From: Trypanosoma brucei gambiense DAL972
Taxonomy: Eukaryota; Euglenozoa; Kinetoplastea; Trypanosomatida; Trypanosomatidae
Direction of reading: 5' to 3'
Assembly (NCBI RefSeq): GCF_000210295.1
Contig: NC_026744.1
Span: 1,550,001 to 1,614,000 of the forward strand
Length of the DNA: 64,000 nt
Under the pieces are notes generated by a model. It made no database searches and had not been told where the DNA came from. It saw only the letters and a program-made list of their open reading frames with translations. This document shows positions 38,759-47,565 of this stretch, one piece after another; position 1 is the stretch's first letter; each line of letters opens with the position of its first letter. A program made the position numbers and the translations under genes.

Positions 38759-39489
38759 AGAACGAGGGTGATCCTCTCACCTTGTCGCCCATTGTTCCAA
38801 AGGTTGATACTTCACCTGCTACGGAAAGCAAAGGACGTAGACGTGAGGAAAAACCTCTGGCACATGAGGGACAACTGCTCAAACATAAACTTGATGTGTG
38901 GAGAGATCTGTTTCTTGCCTCTGCTGCGCAGCAATTGGCTGCAAGCGGCCACCCCCGCTCGCGGCGTGACGATGCAGGAAACGTTTTTTATTCTAACATT
39001 TCGTGTTATCTTAAGGAGGGATGTATTGTGAAATCAGAAGACACGGACCTGCGTACTGGGCCGAGGGATCACCTTAGGGTTCAAGGTGCCTATTTGTCAC
39101 ACTTAGCACCCGAGGCGTTTGCCAATTTGCACGTCACGCTGGACGGTAATACTTTTGTTCTTCGTAATGTACAACGGACATCGCCTACTATAAAGCAAAT
39201 ATCGGAGGAACTGTGCGAGGAAAGGGGAATTAGATTGTTGCCAACCGCAATGCAAAAGAAGGTGGCGTACCTGGTCTCACAGGTGAGCACCTCGACGAAA
39301 GAGAGGGCGGGGACCATCAGTGGCAAAAAAGGGTTGGCAACCTCCAAATGGAAGCATACAAATTCTATACAAACATGTAAACATTCTTTGAACATGGAGC
39401 TACCGGAAGTAACGTACCGCGGTCGCGTGCTCTCGACCATACGTGAGGGTGCATACGGGTCACCGTTTCAAAAAGGCTGCAAGATGTGA
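38617..39489 (+). CDS. Hypothetical protein, 3' part of the frame-split locus
   Basis: 290 codons from the ATG at 38617, but the frame is open from 38557 and no pyrimidine tract or good AG lies just upstream, so an independent mRNA start is unlikely. From about codon 30 the product looks coding: polar and Lys/Glu-rich (GKTNTEQSELKNEGDPLT), then an ordered part with helices (LKHKLDVWRDLFLASAAQQL) and strands (LHVTLDGNTFVLRNVQR). No family is recognised. It most likely continues the 38264 frame after a -1 shift or one-base deletion. The following gene, MND1, has its own acceptor at 39706. Confidence 0.6.
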   Translation: MGKLQAPCSPTVCGYPLPYPRSLSHNLFNVIQDTRRKGKTNTEQSELKNEGDPLTLSPIVPKVDTSPATESKGRRREEKPLAHEGQLLKHKLDVWRDLFLASAAQQLAASGHPRSRRDDAGNVFYSNISCYLKEGCIVKSEDTDLRTGPRDHLRVQGAYLSHLAPEAFANLHVTLDGNTFVLRNVQRTSPTIKQISEELCEERGIRLLPTAMQKKVAYLVSQVSTSTKERAGTISGKKGLATSKWKHTNSIQTCKHSLNMELPEVTYRGRVLSTIREGAYGSPFQKGCKM

Positions 39490-39760
39490 ATATCGCTTTA
39501 TTTTGTTGTTGCGGCGTAACCTAATTGCCCTTTGTGTACACAACTGGAAGAAAATGGAACAGTGTATCGCCAAACTTACTCTTTCCTCATTATTTTATTT
39601 ACATCTATTGCTGCCCAAGTGTGCGGGTACTTCATTTTCCATCAGAGGGTTGATGCCCCACCAACTGATTTTCCCCTTTATGACTCTGCTTTGATAACTG
39701 TACAAGGAGGAGGACGAAATTAAGACACGAAACAAGTGGTCTCAGCTTCATCGGTTGCTA

Positions 39761-40876
39761 ATGAACAAATCCGCAAAAAAGAAGGGTCTCTCCATGGAAG
39801 AAAAGGTGTCGCGTATTGAAACTTGGTTTGTTAACAATCCGTCGCCTTACACGTTGAAAGATTTAATTCAAATTCTACCCAAGGCGACGGGCGTGATCCC
39901 ACAGTCCGTGGAAGAGTGCATGGAAATCCTTGTCTCGGAAAATCGTGTGCGGCAGAAGAAAGTGGGTGTTCATGTTCTTTTTTGGCGTTTTCCCCAAACT
40001 GCTACCCAACGGTTAGCCGGCTCTATGGGAGAGAAAACAACAACCACAGAATTAGCCAAATACCTTAGCATGTCAGAAGATGAGCTTCGGACGGAACTTC
40101 AAACTTTGAAGAAGACAGAGAAAGATATTCGTCAGCGGATAAAAGAGACGCAGGCATCCATTGGGGATGACAACGCTGTTCAAAAGGATGCAGAGCAAAT
40201 ACGAAGTCTTCAGGGTGAAGTCAAGATACTGGAAGAGCAACTCAATCAACTTGCCCTGTTGGATCCAGCGTTCGTTGAAAAACTGAAGACCGCAACAGTG
40301 GTAGCGTGGGAATCTGCCAACCGCTGGACAGACAACATGTACTTACTTGAGCAGCATATCTCACGGAAGATGGGGATGAGTGCACGGGAGCTGCGTGCTC
40401 AGCTGCAGCTTCCTCTAGAGGTGGAATACATTGAGTATGATGAGCTTCTGCCGTCAGCAACGAGTGGGGGTAAATCAGCATGTACATCTTCAGGAAATTC
40501 TTGTGCGTCACCTCTAATCTGCACCGTCGATGCCACTCACGGGGGAGGCGACAGTCAAGAAGTACCGGCAGCATTCCACATTGAGGAAGGCCACACCCAA
40601 AATATCAATGAGGAAGCGGGGGAAGCATTAACTGAAGGTGGATGTGATGTGAAACCTCATGAAGACGTTGAGAATGAAACCTCTAACACCTTAAGGAAGG
40701 AGAAGGATGGGAAGAAGCGTGGCAGGGGGAGACCTCCACTGGAGAATGCTAAGAAAGATGACAATATGGTTAATGCTCCCTCAGTTAAAAAGAAAAAGAA
40801 TGAAAAGGACAGACCACCTGCTGCGAGTAATACTGATGCACTCACGCCGGCCAGACAACGGCGTTGCCGAAGGTAA
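39761..40876 (+). CDS. MND1: Meiotic recombination protein MND1
   Basis: 371 residues from the ATG at 39761 (a TTG upstream is not used); acceptor probably at 39705-39706. MND1 pairs with HOP2 to help Dmc1 and Rad51 invade duplex DNA. The N-terminal winged helix has the family opening KKKGLSMEEKVSRIE and the YTLKDLIQILPKATGVIPQS block; the family's YYWAFP position reads LFWRFP. A long coiled coil (residues about 95-175) follows, then the highly conserved ESANRWTDNMY and the RKMGM segment. Human MND1 ends near residue 205. This protein adds about 140 residues, acidic at first and then basic, with an AT-hook-like KKRGRGRPPLE motif. T. brucei undergoes meiosis in the tsetse fly, so expression in salivary-gland stages is expected. 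Confidence 0.92.
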   Translation: MNKSAKKKGLSMEEKVSRIETWFVNNPSPYTLKDLIQILPKATGVIPQSVEECMEILVSENRVRQKKVGVHVLFWRFPQTATQRLAGSMGEKTTTTELAKYLSMSEDELRTELQTLKKTEKDIRQRIKETQASIGDDNAVQKDAEQIRSLQGEVKILEEQLNQLALLDPAFVEKLKTATVVAWESANRWTDNMYLLEQHISRKMGMSARELRAQLQLPLEVEYIEYDELLPSATSGGKSACTSSGNSCASPLICTVDATHGGGDSQEVPAAFHIEEGHTQNINEEAGEALTEGGCDVKPHEDVENETSNTLRKEKDGKKRGRGRPPLENAKKDDNMVNAPSVKKKKNEKDRPPAASNTDALTPARQRRCRR

Positions 40877-41049
40877 CCAAACTCGTTAGTCCAAGAAATA
40901 GCGTGCTGCTTTGAATCCCTTTTCTAACAGAACAAGCACAGAATACTTTTCCTTGAACGGCAGACAGACTTAAACAGTCATTGCCGCAATTTTAAAATAT
41001 AGCATATTCGGCTTGCGTTCACAGACTTGTGTTACACATTTTATGTTGC

Positions 41050-41050
<1 letters not shown>

Positions 41051-41101
<51 letters not shown>
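41051..41101. repeat. (ATT)17 microsatellite
   Basis: Perfect trinucleotide repeat of 51 bases downstream of MND1. Confidence 0.95.
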
Positions 41102-41264
41102 TGGAGGGGAAGGGGAGCCCAACTCTTGAAGAAGGGTCGTTCGCATGCAACAAGAAATGTTATCAAAGAGCATATTGTTACTTTTCAACGTTTTATTGTA
41201 ACGAGTAAATACCTCTCCAAATCCTCCACGTTTCTTTTATTTGAGGAGAGCGAGCGTGTCGAAT

Positions 41265-41312
<48 letters not shown>
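41265..41312. repeat. Compound (TC)n(TA)n microsatellite
   Basis: About nine TC units run directly into about fifteen TA units. The run of pyrimidines could also serve in splicing but no gene starts close by. Confidence 0.95.
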
Positions 41313-41316
<4 letters not shown>

Positions 41317-41650
41317 CTCACTCCTTCCGAACCCACTGTGTGTTGAAAATATTGTTTAATACTTATTTTCCTTTAAGCGGACGGTTGGAAGTGTCAGAGC
41401 TTTTGGTAAGTTGTTAGAAGATATAGGTAAAGAAAATGATTCCCTGTCCGTATTCTTAACGAACTGATCCTTTTATTTTTTCTACACGCATTCTGCCAAA
41501 CTCAAGCACGCAATGCGCCATGGAGGGGAAGACTTGCATATGGGTGTCTTGAGGCACAGTTAGTGCATGTGGGTGTGGTTTTGATTCCATTGTTGACCGC
41601 ATGTCCATTGATTTTATTGCCCTTTTTTAAATTTTGTAATATTGTTGCTT

Positions 41651-41674
41651 GTGTGTGTGTGTGTGTGTGTGTGT
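41651..41674. repeat. (GT)12 microsatellite
   Basis: Perfect GT dinucleotide run between MND1 and LC1. Confidence 0.95.
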
Positions 41675-41813
41675 TTTCAACTTTATTCATCTATTTAAGA
41701 GAGCTTTATTTATCTATTTTTTTTAAATTTGTGGAGTTAATGATATGGGTTCTTTACTTACCTCACCACCACTCTTCTACATTTAGGCTAAGAGTAAGTG
41801 AGAAGCTTTAATG

Positions 41814-41832
41814 AGAAAATAAATAAATAAAT
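41814..41832. repeat. (AAAT)n short tandem repeat
   Basis: About four and a half AAAT units, the fourth repeat in this intergenic stretch. Confidence 0.85.
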
Positions 41833-42112
41833 GAGTCTGTAACTCACCTTTTGTGGTGTGGTCCTTTTGGGGGATAATTTTTTTCTTAACCCTTGTGTCG
41901 ACTTTTTTTAAAAAACTTTTCTGTTTCCTACTTTTTCATGATCTGTCTTTTTAACAACATCCGTTCATTACATGGTAATGTTCAAAAACACACACGCACA
42001 AAAAAAAAAAAAAGAAGAGTGAGAAAGGTAGCGAAGTTGCTATACAATTGACTGGTCAGGTGGTGGAAGAGAGTGGCATTTCATCCTTTCACGACTATAG
42101 AGGTTTATAGTA

Positions 42113-42745
42113 ATGTCAGGAACAACTTCCATTCGAGAGGCGATAGCGCGGTTTGAAGATGCGGAATACAAACGTCGTACGATGGAGATGACAGAAGAGG
42201 CAAAAGCTGAAGCCCCGCGTGTTGTCGCCTCGGAGGAGGCTCGTGTTTTGCTAATTGGAATGCTACCTCCTATTGTGAAGATGGACAAGGACATTACGAC
42301 ACTGGTGAATTGCGAACACCTTGCGCTCTCCACAAATGCCATTGAGAAGATAGGACCTGGGTTGAAAGAACTCAAGAAACTAAAGGTTCTGTCACTCGGT
42401 CGAAATGCCATCCGAAAGATTGAGCAACTAGACATCCCGCATTTGGAACAACTGTGGCTCTCTTATAACAAAATTGACAAACTCACTGGACTGGATAAAC
42501 TAAAGAGCCTTAAGGTGTTATATATGAGTAACAACCTTATCAGCAGTTGGACGGAGATTGACAGGTTGGCTAATCAATGCCCTGAACTCATTGAAGTACT
42601 TTTTAAAAACAACCCCATTCACAATAACGCCCCATCAGAAAAAGAGTACCGCTGTATGATATTGCAGAGGCTTCCACGGTTGACGAAGCTCGATGGTGTA
42701 CCAGTGGATCCGGAAGAGAAGGAAGAGGCGGAGCGCGGCCGGTAA
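42113..42745 (+). CDS. LC1: Outer-arm dynein light chain 1 (LC1, DNAL1 family)
   Basis: 210 residues, slightly longer than Chlamydomonas LC1 (198). It has the family opening SIREAIARFEDAEYKR-type helix and then SDS22-like leucine-rich repeats from about residue 45: LALSTNAIEKI, LSLGRNAIRKIEQL, LWLSYNKIDKLTGL, LYMSNNLISSW, followed by the LRR cap LPRLTKLDGVPVDPEEKEEA. LC1 binds the outer-arm gamma heavy chain and contacts the A-tubule, tuning motor output. In T. brucei, loss of LC1 is known to remove outer arms and reverse the waveform. The tail is Glu/Arg-rich. The start is the first ATG after the AG at 42017. Confidence 0.93.
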   Translation: MSGTTSIREAIARFEDAEYKRRTMEMTEEAKAEAPRVVASEEARVLLIGMLPPIVKMDKDITTLVNCEHLALSTNAIEKIGPGLKELKKLKVLSLGRNAIRKIEQLDIPHLEQLWLSYNKIDKLTGLDKLKSLKVLYMSNNLISSWTEIDRLANQCPELIEVLFKNNPIHNNAPSEKEYRCMILQRLPRLTKLDGVPVDPEEKEEAERGR

Positions 42746-43633
42746 GAGTGCATGAACGAACACATTCATACATTTCCATTAAGTTTGCATAGATGTGACT
42801 AACACACTGGTGGTGAGAAAGGGAACACAACTGAGTGCTCACATCAGGTAACAAATCTGCCGCTGCGACTCAGTGCGGTATTTTGGAAGCAGTGTGAAGA
42901 CGAGACGCTAAAAAGGTGCTGAACTTCAGGTCAGTAAGTCGGCAGCTATCGGTGTGTGTATGTGCTACTCGAAATCACTCCACGGGGTTCGTTTTTCTTT
43001 TTTTCAGATTTGGTGTTTTAGATGTACGCCTCCAAATGTGTTAAGGAGACAAAGAAATTAAAGAAAAGAGAAGGTAATGGTGAGAAGGAGGATGTAAGAG
43101 AGCCCAGAGAAAATAAAAGAATCTCTCACATATCCTCTGTTTTCTCCTCTTCTTTGTATGTGTTTTGTGTGTTTTGGTTCCTTCTGCCTTGTATGTGAGT
43201 GAAAAAATAACGTGTGGTGATGAATGGTGCAAGGGAAGGAGGAGTTGTGACCTGCTAAGGAACTGTAACTGAATTACTTTTACCTATGTGGTGACGTGCG
43301 TAAGTAGTAGAAGCAAAGAAAGAGGAAAAGTTGACATGTTACTGCAGTGGAGGTTTATCTCCTGTTTATGTAAATTTGACTCTTACCACTAGGGATATAA
43401 CTTCCTGACATAGTGGCAGGCTATGAAATGTTATCATTAGATGAATGAATATTTACCACTACTGTTATCATCCCCTTCGCGCTGAATGGATCGTGAGGGA
43501 GTGAGATATTCAACACCTTGTGCTCAAAAGAATGCAAATTTTTTTTTCTCAGTTCAATTTAAGAACTTTTTTCCACCACGTTTGTTCCCCCTATTGACTG
43601 TAGCTGTTTTTCAAGAAAGTGAGTGCGCACCAA
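42746..43633 (+). other. Intergenic
   Basis: 888 bases without a supportable gene. A pyrimidine-rich tract (43567-43600) ends in TAG at 43601-43603, the probable acceptor for the SNF2 gene, with a 30-base 5' UTR. The rest is mixed-composition UTR. Confidence 0.5.
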
Positions 43634-46600
43634 ATGGATGGCGATGAATTATTCGTTTTAACACCCAGTGACGATGGGGAATTAAGCCAAGCAGGAGACG
43701 AAGGGAAGGGTGGCCCCGAAGGCAATGAAAACAGAGAGGGCTCATCAACGGCAGCATCCGCTTCCATCACCGAATTGGAGTTTCTGTTTTTACGTAAACC
43801 TTTAAATGCTCCGCTGGTCGAAGGATCTATAACCTACGGTAAATTAAACGAAGGTAACGCGCAGAACCAACAAACTCCACAAGTTCAGGTTGATGTGAAG
43901 AAGGAGGAATCATCGTCGTCAAACGGTGGCGTTTCACTAGGTGTGGGTAGCGATGTACAACGCGTAACAATTGAGAGTAAAACAGCAAGTACCCTTTTGT
44001 CCACGAATGTACAGGCAGAGGCGGCAGTTAATATCAGAATGCTACGTGCGATGACGTCTGCTGATGTACGTAGTGTTCTGAAACCCTTTTTCCACAAAAA
44101 CCAAACCTCGATGGAATATTTCGAGAAAGTAACCACTCAGTTGAAGGAAAAAGTGATTGCTGGTAAGATTTTAGACGAAAAGGAAAAGGATATGTTAGAA
44201 CGTTGGCGACTGTTGGTGAATATATCAAACTGGGGTGACGGAAGTCGGAAAGCAGATGATGTCCTCTTTCCACCCGAACTTGTTCAACCAGCTGAAGCAC
44301 TTTTGGAACCGGGGTGGAGTAGTAATAAAACGGCAGCAGACGAAACAACAGCTTGTCCACCGCCAACAAACGGTTGCAAGATATATTTGCGCGCCCATCA
44401 ACTGAAGGGAATTCGTTTCATGTGGAGTATTCTGGCGGAGGGACCCGTTGGTCAGGTTCCTGCTGTTGGTTGCATTCTTGCACACACAATGGGACTTGGG
44501 AAGACTTGTCAGGTAATCATTTTCCTTCACCTTTTCCTGGATATGTTGCGGAAAATGGGTGGAAGTTGGTACAAATCAAAAAAAAAGCAGAGGAGGATAT
44601 TAATCGTTGTACCAAAGTCGACACGGGCCGTGTGGATTGAAGAGTTTAACATGTGGTCAAAATTCTTTCCTCGCGATAAACGTATTGTTCCGTTGTCAGT
44701 GGAAGACTGCACAAGAGTGGGACAACGTGTGAGGGTGTTTAATGAATGGAAGACGAATGGTGGTGTTTTACTGGCGGGATATGAAATGCTGCTAAATGTC
44801 GCCAAGTGCATTGGAACCACTAGTCAGGAGGTATGGAACCCTTCAAGCTATGTTGATCTTCTTGTATGTGACGAAGCTCATCGTCTCAAATCTGAAAATT
44901 TACAAATTGCCAACGTGTTACGAAGCTTCAATCCACTTCGCCGGCTCCTGATCACAGGAACACCGCTGCAGAATCACCTAAAGGAGTACTGGGCTATGGT
45001 GGACATGGCCGTTTGGAAATACTTTAACAAGCAGCGCTTCTCACAGTTCTTTGTCAGTCCAATAGAAGCCGCTGCAGACCAAAAGGCGAGCTCGGATGAG
45101 GTGACAGTTGCACGAATGAAGACTTTTGCACTTTCACGAGAGCTAAGGAATTTTGTTCAGTGCGCTGATGGAACAGCACTGAGGAAGGAACTGCCACCTT
45201 TGCACGAGTATGTTGTCGTTCTTCCGCTTTCTCAGAGTCAAGCAAAACTGTACAACGAATTTCTGCAGTTAGCAAGGCATAGTGGTGCAAGACATCGTGC
45301 CTTCCTGGAGATAGCAATAGCTATTAATAAAATTTGCGCGCATCCACAACTTCTCTATGCAACCGGATTTGCCACAGGCGAAGAAGGACAAAGCGAAGCC
45401 TTGGGGCTACTGTCGGATGGTGAAGGGGATGATAATTTTATGACTGAATGCCCCGAGGCTGGGCAGGAAAATGTGGCCCTTCGAAGCAAACGGCGGGGGT
45501 TGTGCCAACCCCCTCCAGGGTATGTTCCCATGCCTGAAGAGGGAACCAAACTGTACGTTTCTATTTTAATAATTAAAGCGGCCGTGTTGCGGGGTGAGCG
45601 GTGCCTGTTTTTTAGTATGTCTACTAAATTGTTAGATATCTTTGAGGGCATTATAGCCGAGATGAACGATCGGTGGTTGAAGGATGGCTCTCTCAGCCGC
45701 CCCATTGTTTTCTGCAGATTGGATGGCCGTAAGACAGAGTGGGAACGGTCTGAGGCGCTACGGTCCTTTGCCTCGTCTACTGGTGCTGACCTTTTCCTTT
45801 TGAGTACTAAAGCGGGTGGTATCGGGTTGACCATTACATCCGCAACCCGTGTCATAATAGCGGATGGTAGTTTTAACCCTGCTGACGACACACAAGCTAT
45901 TGGACGTGCGTATCGATATGGGCAGACTCAACCGGTTTACGCATACCGCCTTGTTTGCTATCAAACCTTTGAACACCGTATGTTTCAGCAGAAGTTGGCA
46001 AAGGAGTGGCTCTTCCGCACGGTTGTGGAAGAAGCCTCGTTGAAACGTGATTCGTTGTCAGGGCTCCGAATACAACCCATTTATGAACTTCTAAACAGCA
46101 AACAAAATGTGAGAAGTGGGCCCCAACAATTGACCGACGAGCAGCGCCAATCAACAACCTCCATCACCTCTGAGGATGCCGTACTCGCCGATGTGTCGAA
46201 ACACATTCTGTACGCTGAGCGACATTCCATGTTTCTACAACGGGATGAAACTACCAACCTCACTGCTGAAGAGCGATTTTTCCGGGAGGAGTATGAAAAG
46301 AACCGCCTGTTTGACACGGATAACATGCCGGATCCGGTGGAGGGAGCTCAATTGCGGGAGGTGTGGAAACAAAACTTTCATAAAAGTCAGTTGGAGCCCC
46401 AGGCCAAAACGCTGGGTGCTTTGCTAGATAACATAATTAAGTCACGTGCCGAAGCAGACCCACAACTGGCTGACCTCCTGAGTAAGATGGGCATTGTAAG
46501 GAAAGGAATTGATAATCTTGTGTTTGATGCAAGTGATGAACCAAACAATTCAGAAGTTACGGAGCGGCCGCAAGCAAACCAAAGGAATAGTCGCCGCGAC

Positions 46601-46840
46601 GATGAAAATGAGTCGAAGGGTTACTTGCCTGAACCCAAAGCCCCACGCCTGGAGTCGGTTCCCCGCGTCCGGCGAGGTTTGGGGGGAAACACTTCCGCAC
46701 AAAGTGTGCTTTCCCATTCTAATGCTGATAGCAGTTGTGTTGGCCCCTTCGAACCGCTTGTCGATCCAAAATTTTACGGAGAACTGCGACATGGGGGGAG
46801 CCCCTATCGACCCATATACGTTGATGACGATACTGTCTAG
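43634..46840 (+). CDS. SNF2-family ATPase, ATRX/RAD54-like
   Basis: 1068 residues from the ATG at 43634; a GTG five codons upstream is not used. SNF2 ATPases translocate on DNA and remodel chromatin. The N-terminal 250 residues are acidic and partly disordered. Helicase motifs follow in order: HQLKGIRFMW (Q region), I CILAHTMGLGKTCQ (Lys290), Ia RILIVVPKSTRAVW, II CDEAH (413-416 region), III LLITGTPLQNHLKE, then after an insert IV, V STKAGGIGLTITSATRVII and VI AIGRAYRYGQTQPVYAYRL. The ILAHTMGLGKT form and the YRYGQ box are typical of ATRX, ARIP4 and RAD54 rather than ISWI or SWI2. No ADD, chromo or bromo domain is visible, and there is no thymidine hydroxylase domain, so it is not JBP2. Confidence 0.85.
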   Translation: MDGDELFVLTPSDDGELSQAGDEGKGGPEGNENREGSSTAASASITELEFLFLRKPLNAPLVEGSITYGKLNEGNAQNQQTPQVQVDVKKEESSSSNGGVSLGVGSDVQRVTIESKTASTLLSTNVQAEAAVNIRMLRAMTSADVRSVLKPFFHKNQTSMEYFEKVTTQLKEKVIAGKILDEKEKDMLERWRLLVNISNWGDGSRKADDVLFPPELVQPAEALLEPGWSSNKTAADETTACPPPTNGCKIYLRAHQLKGIRFMWSILAEGPVGQVPAVGCILAHTMGLGKTCQVIIFLHLFLDMLRKMGGSWYKSKKKQRRILIVVPKSTRAVWIEEFNMWSKFFPRDKRIVPLSVEDCTRVGQRVRVFNEWKTNGGVLLAGYEMLLNVAKCIGTTSQEVWNPSSYVDLLVCDEAHRLKSENLQIANVLRSFNPLRRLLITGTPLQNHLKEYWAMVDMAVWKYFNKQRFSQFFVSPIEAAADQKASSDEVTVARMKTFALSRELRNFVQCADGTALRKELPPLHEYVVVLPLSQSQAKLYNEFLQLARHSGARHRAFLEIAIAINKICAHPQLLYATGFATGEEGQSEALGLLSDGEGDDNFMTECPEAGQENVALRSKRRGLCQPPPGYVPMPEEGTKLYVSILIIKAAVLRGERCLFFSMSTKLLDIFEGIIAEMNDRWLKDGSLSRPIVFCRLDGRKTEWERSEALRSFASSTGADLFLLSTKAGGIGLTITSATRVIIADGSFNPADDTQAIGRAYRYGQTQPVYAYRLVCYQTFEHRMFQQKLAKEWLFRTVVEEASLKRDSLSGLRIQPIYELLNSKQNVRSGPQQLTDEQRQSTTSITSEDAVLADVSKHILYAERHSMFLQRDETTNLTAEERFFREEYEKNRLFDTDNMPDPVEGAQLREVWKQNFHKSQLEPQAKTLGALLDNIIKSRAEADPQLADLLSKMGIVRKGIDNLVFDASDEPNNSEVTERPQANQRNSRRDDENESKGYLPEPKAPRLESVPRVRRGLGGNTSAQSVLSHSNADSSCVGPFEPLVDPKFYGELRHGGSPYRPIYVDDDTV

Positions 46841-47565
46841 AAACAAAGCCACGTTATGTGAGCATGTTTGGAAATATTTTTGTGCGCTATCGGTTAATTG
46901 GAGATATCACCTCTTAAGTAACATCACTTGTACCTTCTACCTTTGCTTCCCTTCTTTCCTTTCCCTCTCAGACATGCAAAAACGTTATTTTTCACTTGTG
47001 GTGGCGGAATAGAAAAAAAGAGTGAAGAAAACACAAGTAGCTTACTTCAGCAGTTCTGATTGAACAATCAGCTTCGAAATAACATTTGATGGGGACAGAA
47101 ATAGAGAGAGATAAAAGGGCAAAGTGAGGTAATTGTAATGTGTTGCCCTCTACATCTTTGTATTGCTGCCGAAATTAATCTCCCTCTTCCCTGCAATCTG
47201 CTGGTAGTGTTGCCATAGTTACTGGTTTACAGTTTTAGTTATGGAAAAAAAATCCTTCGAGAGTTTTCTTGCATTTCCTGGAGACCCCTTTCCTACCCGC
47301 TGTGTCATTGCTGGCAATATTGCCTTTTTGTTTTCTCCACACTTTTTGCTTCGCAATTATCATCGTATGAGCACTACTTGACCAAGTAACTCGTGGTGGT
47401 TTGGTTCGGTCCCCCTCCTCTCGTGCTACGAATTGCGACCCTCACCAAGACAAGGCAGAGAAGGGGAGAAGGGTGAAACTGCGATATAGGGCTAGGGGTG
47501 GTAACTCCTTCAGAAGGAAAAAAAAAGAGTTAAGACAAAGAAAAACGCGTAGCACTTTAGGAGAA
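46841..47565 (+). other. Intergenic
   Basis: 725 bases. The next gene's frame is open back to 47401 but starts only at TTG; no in-frame ATG precedes 47566. T-rich tract 47318-47352 and AG near 47385-47386 form the likely acceptor, after which no ATG occurs until 47566. A T/A-run sits at 47240-47250. Confidence 0.5.

Larger units (their letters stand above)
40877..42112 (+). other. Long intergenic with clustered microsatellites
   Basis: 1236 bases without a supportable gene. Four microsatellites lie within 790 bases: ATT, CT/TA, GT and AAAT repeats. A T-rich stretch (41880-41965), an A-run (42000-42013) and AG at 42016-42017 form a possible acceptor for LC1; no ATG follows until 42113. Confidence 0.55.

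Noticed and set aside
43634..46840. SNF2 protein as JBP2
   Set aside because: JBP2 pairs a thymidine hydroxylase domain with a C-terminal SNF2 domain. Here the N-terminus is acidic and disordered, with no such domain.
47401..47565. Extended N-terminus of the 1720-residue protein
   Set aside because: The extra 55 codons begin with TTG, are very basic and contain no ATG; they are read here as 5' UTR.
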